10,813 nt of DNA from an uncultured Moraxellaceae bacterium (GTDB taxonomy: Bacteria > Pseudomonadota > Gammaproteobacteria > Pseudomonadales > Moraxellaceae), in assembly GCA_937952925.1 (NCBI GenBank), contig CALFYA010000140.1, positions 1-10,813 on the forward strand, written 5' to 3'. Positions 7,066-10,813 of this stretch are shown here, piece by piece (position 1 is the first letter of the stretch; every line of letters starts with the position of its first letter). The translations under genes and the position numbers were made by a program. The notes beneath the pieces are model-generated. The model had not been told where the DNA came from and did not search any database. It saw only the letters and a list, made by a program, of their open reading frames with translations.

Positions 7066-7797
7066 TTACTCCGACAAGGCATCAAGCTGTGCTTGCAAAT
7101 CAGCCAATTGGGCTTGGCGGCTTGAGTCATCGGGATACGTACGCAATTGTTTTTGCAGTTTATTGATTTGACTGCGCAGGGTTGCCATTTTGACCATCAC
7201 CTGTGGATCTTGCTGTGTGGGCAGGTTGAGTGTTGGGGCTGCCGCGAGCGTACTTTGTTTGGCGGATAAAATCGGGCGAGTGGCTGCGGTGGTTTGCTGG
7301 CGCGCCAAGTGCTGCTGATAGCGCGTGCGTAGCTGATCTTGTTGTTGGCGCTGTTGTGCTGTGCTAGGCACGACAGGATTGGGGATCAGATCAATACAAT
7401 CAACCGGACAGGGCGGGATACACAGCTCACACCCCGTACAGTCACTACTGATCACACTGTGCATGACTTTGCCACTGCCCACAATCGCATCGACCGGACA
7501 AGCCACCAAACACTTGGTGCAGCCAATGCATTCGTCTTCACGAATCACGGCAAGCATCCGCTGTGGACGACCATCTGCTGCAATCGGCCAGTCACTTGGT
7601 GCAACGGCGAGTGAATCACGACCGAGCAGCTCCGCCAAGCGATCCGCGACCGGCTGCCCACCGGGTACACACAAATTGGCGGCTTCTTGCTGCGTAACCA
7701 TCGCTGTTGCATACGGCAAACAGCCATCGACATGACCACACAAGCCACACTGCGTTTGGGGTAGTTCGGCATCAAGTAAGGCAATCAAATCAGTCAT
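7066..7797 (-). CDS. rsxB: RnfB/RsxB-like iron-sulfur protein, soluble form
   Basis: In complete Rnf/Rsx complexes RnfB passes electrons through Fe-S clusters; in E. coli Rsx keeps SoxR reduced. This 243-residue protein has the RnfB-specific cluster domain at the N-terminus (LPQTQC17GLC20, C26, and C43 in NLCVPGG). Two ferredoxin-type [4Fe-4S] motifs follow, C90xxC93xxC96xxxC100P and C120xxC123xxC126xxxC130P. A glutamine/alanine-rich linker leads to a predicted coiled coil (about 203-242). The hydrophobic N-terminal anchor of RnfB is absent, so it is probably cytosolic. The second and third N-terminal cysteines are spaced x5 (GHVDG), where the canonical GYPG gives x4. No other rnf gene is nearby. 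Electron donor and acceptor cannot be inferred. The symbol is given by homology only. Confidence 0.85.
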   Translation of the reverse strand: MTDLIALLDAELPQTQCGLCGHVDGCLPYATAMVTQQEAANLCVPGGQPVADRLAELLGRDSLAVAPSDWPIAADGRPQRMLAVIREDECIGCTKCLVACPVDAIVGSGKVMHSVISSDCTGCELCIPPCPVDCIDLIPNPVVPSTAQQRQQQDQLRTRYQQHLARQQTTAATRPILSAKQSTLAAAPTLNLPTQQDPQVMVKMATLRSQINKLQKQLRTYPDDSSRQAQLADLQAQLDALSE

Positions 7798-7826
7798 ACG
7801 CCATCTCGTTTGTCCACAGCGGGCGC

Positions 7827-7855
7827 ATGATGGTAGAGATTTGCTATCAGATCAA
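7827..7855 (-). promoter_or_regulatory. Possible promoter for rsxB-nth
   Basis: On the minus strand TTGATC (7855-7850) and CATCAT (7832-7827) are separated by 17 bp, each with four of six consensus bases. They lie in the 73-bp gap between the dioxygenase stop and the RnfB-like start, with initiation expected near 7820. Weak; read-through from upstream is equally possible. Confidence 0.28.
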
Positions 7856-7870
7856 GCATACACCATCCGT

Positions 7871-8650
7871 TTAATCAAACCGATAAATGTCCATACCAAG
7901 CGCACCGAGCATAAAACTACTGTGCACCAACGAAAACCGCTGACCTGCCCCCGCAGCAAAAAACAGCGGTTGTAAATGTTCATCGGTGGGGTGATTGCGC
8001 TGGGCAAATGGCGCGTGCTGCTGCCAGTCAAACAGCTGATCGCGTTCATCGTGAGCAAGACGTTGCACCACCCAATTGCGAAATTGACTTGCCCATGTAG
8101 GTGGTTGGTCATCGCTGGCTTGCCACGACAGTTCAGCCAAATTATGGGTAATACTGCCTGAGCCAATCAGCAACATTTGCTCATGGCGTAGGGGCGCAAG
8201 GAGCTCACCCAAATAATGCAATTGACTCGGTTTGAAGTGAATCGGAATCGAAATTTGAATGACCGGAATATCGGCTTCAGGATACAGATGCAGCAGGGGC
8301 ACCCACACACCATGATCACGCGGACGCAAGGCGTTGGGATGCGCGGTCAATCCACCAACAGCCAGCAGCTCAATCACCTGTTCGGCAAGTTCAGGTGAGC
8401 CGAGTGCCGGATAGCGGATGTGATACAGTGGTGCGGGAAAGCCCCGAAAGTCGTGCCATGTTTCGGGGCGATGACCGCTCGACACTTCGATTTCATGCGA
8501 TTCCCAATGTGCCGACATCACCACAATCGCGGTGGGGCGTGGCAGATTGTGCGCAACACGTTGCAGCGCTGCACCCACCGCCCCGCCTTCTAGCGCCAGC
8601 GTGGGGGCACCATGCGAAATAAACAGGGCAGGGAGCGTCGCAGTGGTCAT
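7871..8650 (-). CDS. DODA-type extradiol ring-cleavage dioxygenase (LigB superfamily, YgiD-like)
   Basis: Members of this family open catechol-type rings, for example L-DOPA in betalain-forming plants. E. coli YgiD acts on DOPA and binds zinc, but the natural bacterial substrate is generally unclear. The 259 residues (E. coli YgiD about 260-270) keep the metal and active-site histidines: H13 in SHGAP, H48 in SAHWE, H113 in RDHGVWVP, H169 in SITHNL and H225 in HPTDEHLQPL. Other family features are WHDFRGFP at 65-72 and the C-terminal SSFMLGALGMDIYRF. The ATG at 8650 has AAGGA about 10 nt upstream. The gene is 95 bp after rlmH and 73 bp before the RnfB-like gene, with no pathway neighbours, so the substrate cannot be deduced. 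Confidence 0.88.
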   Translation of the reverse strand: MTTATLPALFISHGAPTLALEGGAVGAALQRVAHNLPRPTAIVVMSAHWESHEIEVSSGHRPETWHDFRGFPAPLYHIRYPALGSPELAEQVIELLAVGGLTAHPNALRPRDHGVWVPLLHLYPEADIPVIQISIPIHFKPSQLHYLGELLAPLRHEQMLLIGSGSITHNLAELSWQASDDQPPTWASQFRNWVVQRLAHDERDQLFDWQQHAPFAQRNHPTDEHLQPLFFAAGAGQRFSLVHSSFMLGALGMDIYRFD

Positions 8651-8745
8651 GATCGCAAGATCCTTGGAGTCGTTGATGTTATTTTGCGGTCAAAAACCAG
8701 CGTGAATCATCAGATTTGCTTGATCAACTGTGTAGCAAAACCAAA

Positions 8746-9225
8746 CTAGGCACGGTGATACGGGTGACCTTTGAGGATGCTCATCGCCCGATACAACTGC
8801 TCAATCACAATGACACGAACCAACGGATGCGGCAACGTCAGCGGCGACAGAGACCAATGCCACTCGGCCTGTTGGCGGACTTGATCGGACAGACCATCGG
8901 GGCCACCAATCGCCAGCACCACATCTTGGCCTTCAAGCATCCAATCTTTGAGCGTCGTCGAGAGCTTTTCGGTCGATAGGTTGCGACCACCGACTTCAAG
9001 CGCGATCAAGCGATCACGCGGGCTGACGTGCTGCAAAATGGCTTGGCCTTCGATCTGGCAAAACTTGTGGATATCGGCGGCGGAGTCGGATTTTCCGCGT
9101 TTTGCCATCGGTAATTCGATCAGTTGAACAGGCAGCAGGGTTTGTAGCCGTTTGGCGTAGTCGTCATAGCCGGTTTGCACCCAGTCTGGCATTTTTTGCC
9201 CAATGGTGACCAATTTGAGTTTCAT
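8746..9225 (-). CDS. rlmH: 23S rRNA (pseudouridine1915-N3)-methyltransferase RlmH
   Basis: RlmH is a small SPOUT-class, trefoil-knot methyltransferase. Using S-adenosylmethionine, it methylates pseudouridine 1915 in helix 69 of 23S rRNA in assembled 70S ribosomes. The 159 residues (E. coli 155) carry the N-terminal MKLKLVTIGQKMPDW, IELPMAKRGK at 36-45, the cofactor-loop GGPDGLS at 107-113, the knot motif SLSPLTLPHPLVR at 125-137, and the C-terminal HPYHR at 154-158. The start has GGAAG 5-6 nt upstream. It follows rsfS on the same strand, the usual bacterial pairing, but an intrinsic terminator sits immediately before its ribosome site. Confidence 0.97.
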   Translation of the reverse strand: MKLKLVTIGQKMPDWVQTGYDDYAKRLQTLLPVQLIELPMAKRGKSDSAADIHKFCQIEGQAILQHVSPRDRLIALEVGGRNLSTEKLSTTLKDWMLEGQDVVLAIGGPDGLSDQVRQQAEWHWSLSPLTLPHPLVRVIVIEQLYRAMSILKGHPYHRA

Positions 9226-9243
9226 AAGTCTTCCAACATCAAT

Positions 9244-9266
9244 AAAAAACGGGTCAGATGACCCGT
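9244..9266 (-). terminator. Intrinsic terminator between rsfS and rlmH
   Basis: On the minus strand ACGGGTCA and TGACCCGT form a perfect 8-bp inverted repeat around two bases, in practice a 7-bp stem with a 4-base loop. Six T and then ATT follow directly. A smaller perfect hairpin, TCAGCA/TGCTGA (9271-9284), precedes it, just after the rsfS stop. The U-tract is only 18 nt before the rlmH ATG, leaving no room for a separate downstream promoter. Confidence 0.85.
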
Positions 9267-9285
9267 CTTGTCAGCATGTGCTGAT

Positions 9286-9726
9286 TTAATTGTGGCGTGT
9301 GTTGCCGGCAGGCTTCCACAGGCTTTCGAGATCATAAAAGCGACGGGCGGTGGGCAGCATGACATGGACGACCACATAGCCTAAGTCCACCAAGATCCAC
9401 TCGGCGTCACGCTCGCCTTCCATGCCTAGCGGGCGAAAACCGGCTTTTTTGGCTTCTTCGGCGACATTGTCGGCAAGGGCTTTGACATGACGGGTGGAGG
9501 TGCCACTGGCAATCACGATGGTATCAGCCACATTGGTCAGTTCACGCACGTCGAGCTGTACCACTTCTTGTGCTTTGACATCGTCGAGTGCGCGGCGAAC
9601 CACGTCGATGCACGCCTGAATATCAGCGGCGGCTTGGTCAGGCTGATGCACTGACGCAGGTTGTGTGCGTTTGCCAAGACCGGCAGGAGAAGAATTTGAG
9701 TGACCCGTAGAAGGTTCAATATTCAT
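9286..9726 (-). CDS. rsfS: Ribosomal silencing factor RsfS
   Basis: RsfS binds ribosomal protein uL14 (L14) on the 50S subunit and blocks joining with 30S when nutrients are short. With the ATG at 9726 the product has 146 residues. The RsfS domain (about 35-138) shows VKAQEVVQLDV, LTNVADTIVIASGTSTRHVKAL (about 63-84), GMEGERDAEWILVDLGYVVVHVM and RRFYDLESLW. The first 34 residues are an extra polar Ser/Pro/Gln tail absent from the 105-residue E. coli protein. The start is uncertain: ATG 9726 overlaps the nadD stop by 11 bases, ATG 9744 would add six residues, and the far upstream ATG at 9858 lies deep inside nadD and is unlikely. None has a clear ribosome site, which suggests coupling to nadD. 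Confidence 0.92.
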   Translation of the reverse strand: MNIEPSTGHSNSSPAGLGKRTQPASVHQPDQAAADIQACIDVVRRALDDVKAQEVVQLDVRELTNVADTIVIASGTSTRHVKALADNVAEEAKKAGFRPLGMEGERDAEWILVDLGYVVVHVMLPTARRFYDLESLWKPAGNTRHN

Positions 9727-10357
9727 ATGAGGATGTAGATCCATACAATAAGGCACTCTGATTATACTCCCAAATTCGCTTGGGTACGAGGGGGCGACTT
9801 GTTGCAAGATGTTGACGAATTTTTGTACTGCTAATACACGGTGGTGTGCGTTGGTCAAGATAAATCAAACCCGCTGCGGTTTGGGTGAGCAGGTCAGGCT
9901 GCTGTGTGTAGCGTGATTCAAATGTGGGGGGCACTCTGTAAGGCTGACTGATGCTTGAGCGTGGAAACACCCAAAAATGACTGTAGACCAATAGGTGTTG
10001 ATAATTTTTCCAGCGATCTAACGACTCAAGGCTGTCTTGTCCGATCACAAAAATCAGTGGGCGATCTGCGCCGAGTTGGTGGCGAATCTGCTGTAAGGTA
10101 TCGACCGTATAGATGGGCTGTTTTTTGTAAATTTCATGTCGATCAATTTGATAGGGCGTGTCGCGGAGTGCAAGGCGTAACATGGCGAGCCGATGTTTGG
10201 CGGACGTTTGGGTGTGTTTGAGTGGTGAGCCTGCGGTGGGTAAAAACTTGATGCATGCCGTGGGTAGCAGCTGCGCAACCGCGTCCGCCATCCACAAATG
10301 CCCCAGATGAATAGGGTCAAATGATCCGCCAATCAGCACCAGTGGTGGGTTTTTCAT
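9716..10357 (-). CDS. nadD: Nicotinate-nucleotide adenylyltransferase
   Basis: NadD transfers AMP from ATP to nicotinate mononucleotide, forming deamido-NAD in NAD biosynthesis. With the ATG at 10357 the protein has 213 residues, the same as E. coli. It shows the nucleotidyltransferase motif GSFDPIHLGH at 11-20, the substrate-loop FVIGQDSLESLDRWKN at 103-118, and the C-terminal ISSTKIR at 175-181 followed by VPKRIWEYNQ. The ATG at 10357 is preferred because AAGG lies 8 nt upstream; a TTG at 10378 would add seven residues. The ribosome site falls inside a small inverted repeat. The stop overlaps the rsfS start. Its upstream flank is occupied by the MITE-like element. Confidence 0.96.
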   Translation of the reverse strand: MKNPPLVLIGGSFDPIHLGHLWMADAVAQLLPTACIKFLPTAGSPLKHTQTSAKHRLAMLRLALRDTPYQIDRHEIYKKQPIYTVDTLQQIRHQLGADRPLIFVIGQDSLESLDRWKNYQHLLVYSHFWVFPRSSISQPYRVPPTFESRYTQQPDLLTQTAAGLIYLDQRTPPCISSTKIRQHLATSRPLVPKRIWEYNQSALLYGSTSSYEY

Positions 10358-10375
10358 AAAAAAGACCTTGGTCTT
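10358..10375 (-). promoter_or_regulatory. Inverted repeat covering the nadD ribosome-binding site
   Basis: On the minus strand AAGACC and GGTCTT (10375-10370 and 10367-10362) are separated by two A. The AAGG ribosome site lies within the structure, and a run of six T follows directly before the ATG. It could be a weak hairpin hiding the ribosome site or the remnant of a terminator. The stem is short (6 bp, loop too tight), so a function is doubtful. Confidence 0.3.
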
Positions 10376-10391
10376 CAAGGTGATGTGTCTA

Positions 10392-10409
10392 GGGTCTGGT
10401 GATGTTTCA
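10392..10409 (+). repeat. Left terminal inverted repeat of the element
   Basis: Eighteen bases starting GGGTCTGG. They pair with 10683-10700 at 15 of 18 positions. The outer seven bases, GGGTCTG, are identical at both ends, and the mismatches lie at positions 8, 12 and 13. Confidence 0.75.
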
Positions 10410-10426
10410 GTCGTGGTCGCGCCATA

Positions 10427-10516
10427 GACGATTTTTTAGACGATACAAGGCGCAGCTTGTGCGGCTTAGTCACTCTAAGCGAGCAAGATGCAACGCAGTA
10501 GCGGCAAAAAATCGTC
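10427..10516. repeat. Internal 11-bp perfect inverted repeat with nested hairpins
   Basis: GACGATTTTTT (10427-10437) and AAAAAATCGTC (10506-10516) are perfect reverse complements 68 bp apart. Between them lie two further hairpins: CGCA/TGCG with a 5-base loop (10451-10463) and GCTTAG/CTAAGC with a 5-base loop (10464-10480). Together they could form a branched cruciform or RNA structure. Confidence 0.65.
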
Positions 10517-10526
10517 ATGTCCCTGA

Positions 10527-10644
10527 GATACGGTTAAGCAAAGCCACTACGCTGCGCTACGTCTTGCGGCATATATGCCTCATTTGCCGTATCGCAAGGC
10601 GAGCAGCTATGCTGCGAGAAGGTTGCTGGTAAAATCGCACCAGC
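10527..10644. repeat. Second nested hairpin cluster inside the element
   Basis: GATACGG (10527-10533) pairs with CCGTATC (10587-10593), and CTTGCG (10563-10568) with CGCAAG (10593-10598). Within this lies a perfect 12-base palindrome, GGCATATATGCC (10568-10579). To the right are GCAGC/GCTGC (10603-10615) and GCTGGT/ACCAGC (10625-10644). Some pairings are mutually exclusive, so the real fold needs computing. Confidence 0.6.
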
Positions 10645-10682
10645 CCTCGTTGTCACATTTGCCAAGCAACGCGGCTCACGCA

Positions 10683-10700
10683 TGAAATGTCAACAGACCC
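10683..10700 (-). repeat. Right terminal inverted repeat of the element
   Basis: Read on the minus strand this begins GGGTCTGTTGACA, so the right copy contains a perfect TTGACA (-35-like) pointing into the element. The left copy has lost it. No suitable -10 lies 17 bp further in. Confidence 0.75.
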
Positions 10701-10732
10701 TAGATAGTATCGTCATAAGATGCTCAGCCAAA

Positions 10733-10813
10733 TCATAATACAGCGAATATGCAATGCAGCAATGATTCAATATGGTCAATTTGCTCTAATAACGCATTGA
10801 GATGTGTTGCTTT
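10733..10813 (-). CDS. Partial minus-strand reading frame, unidentified (C-terminal end)
   Basis: Reading leftward from the window edge, one minus-strand frame is open for 26 codons to a TGA at 10733-10735. The peptide (starting KATHLNALLEQIDHIESLL, ending CIFAVL) looks helical with spaced leucines. The other two frames on this strand stop within 12 codons. The flank is noticeably richer in A and T than the rest of the window. It is too short for identification and may be chance. Confidence 0.3.
   Translation of the reverse strand, partial: KATHLNALLEQIDHIESLLHCIFAVL

Larger units (their letters stand above)
10392..10700. mobile_element. MITE-like non-coding element with terminal inverted repeats
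   Basis: The left end (10392-10409, GGGTCTGGTGATGTTTCA) and the reverse complement of the right end (10683-10700, GGGTCTGTTGACATTTCA) match at 15 of 18 positions, with weaker similarity continuing inward (CGTG, GCG). Both ends abut TA inside a CTAG (10389-10392 and 10700-10703), consistent with a TA target duplication. The roughly 309-bp interior has no credible gene but many perfect inverted repeats, as expected of a miniature inverted-repeat element moved by an autonomous relative. TA-type targets are typical of IS630/Tc1-mariner and some IS5-family elements; I cannot assign one. It fills nearly all of the more than 300-base gene-free stretch next to nadD. Confidence 0.7.

Noticed and set aside
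8651..8745. Regulatory or terminator structure between rlmH and the dioxygenase gene
   Set aside because: Only a TTTGCT/AGCAAA repeat with a 13-base loop and no T-tract, and no matched -35/-10 pair was found.
9727..9858. Upstream start for rsfS giving a 190-residue protein
   Set aside because: The extra residues would be read from the 3' third of nadD in another frame and do not resemble RsfS. Starts at 9726 or 9744 are more credible.
10399..10632. Plus-strand 77-codon frame inside the repeat element
   Set aside because: It is arginine-rich, begins within the terminal repeat region and runs across many inverted repeats. No ribosome site and no resemblance to a transposase.
10389..10703. CRISPR array or integron attachment site
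   Set aside because: The repeats are inverted, not regularly spaced direct repeats, and neither cas nor integrase genes are present.

Overview
The window is chromosomal DNA of near-balanced base composition from a gammaproteobacterium. Protein wording (Nth, RlmH, Adk, CcmF) and gene pairings such as rsxB-nth and nadD-rsfS-rlmH fit a Moraxellaceae or Acinetobacter-like organism. That placement is inference from the sequence alone.

Plus strand, 1-6434. After the hydrophobic tail of an unidentified gene comes a tightly coupled cytochrome c maturation block, ccmF-ccmG-ccmH-ccmI, in which every junction overlaps. CcmF is the haem-ligating membrane protein. CcmG and CcmH keep the apocytochrome CXXCH cysteines reduced. 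CcmI presents the apocytochrome. A promoter candidate then precedes adk (adenylate kinase), which ends in a hairpin terminator. Next is a single-pass membrane protein with a C-terminal OmpA-like peptidoglycan-binding domain. Its last 20 bases overlap the end of the convergent nth gene.

Minus strand, 10357-6415. In transcription order the genes are nadD (NAD synthesis), rsfS (ribosome silencing), rlmH (23S rRNA pseudouridine methylation), a LigB/DODA-type extradiol dioxygenase, a soluble RnfB/RsxB-like ferredoxin, and nth (endonuclease III). A strong intrinsic terminator sits between rsfS and rlmH, so rlmH looks attenuated or fed from upstream. The RnfB-like protein lacks the family's membrane anchor, and no other Rnf subunit is next to it.

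Right end, 10379-10813. No convincing gene lies between nadD and 10732. The space holds a roughly 309-bp non-coding element with imperfect 18-bp terminal inverted repeats, flanked by TA/TA within CTAG on both sides, and full of nested hairpins. It looks like a MITE (non-autonomous insertion element) inserted just upstream of nadD. Beyond it the DNA becomes AT-rich and holds the end of an unidentified minus-strand reading frame. No tRNA, rRNA, CRISPR array, defence system or phage gene was seen. The rest is mostly core housekeeping, and the least explained parts are the repeat element, the orphan RnfB-like ferredoxin and the OmpA-like protein.
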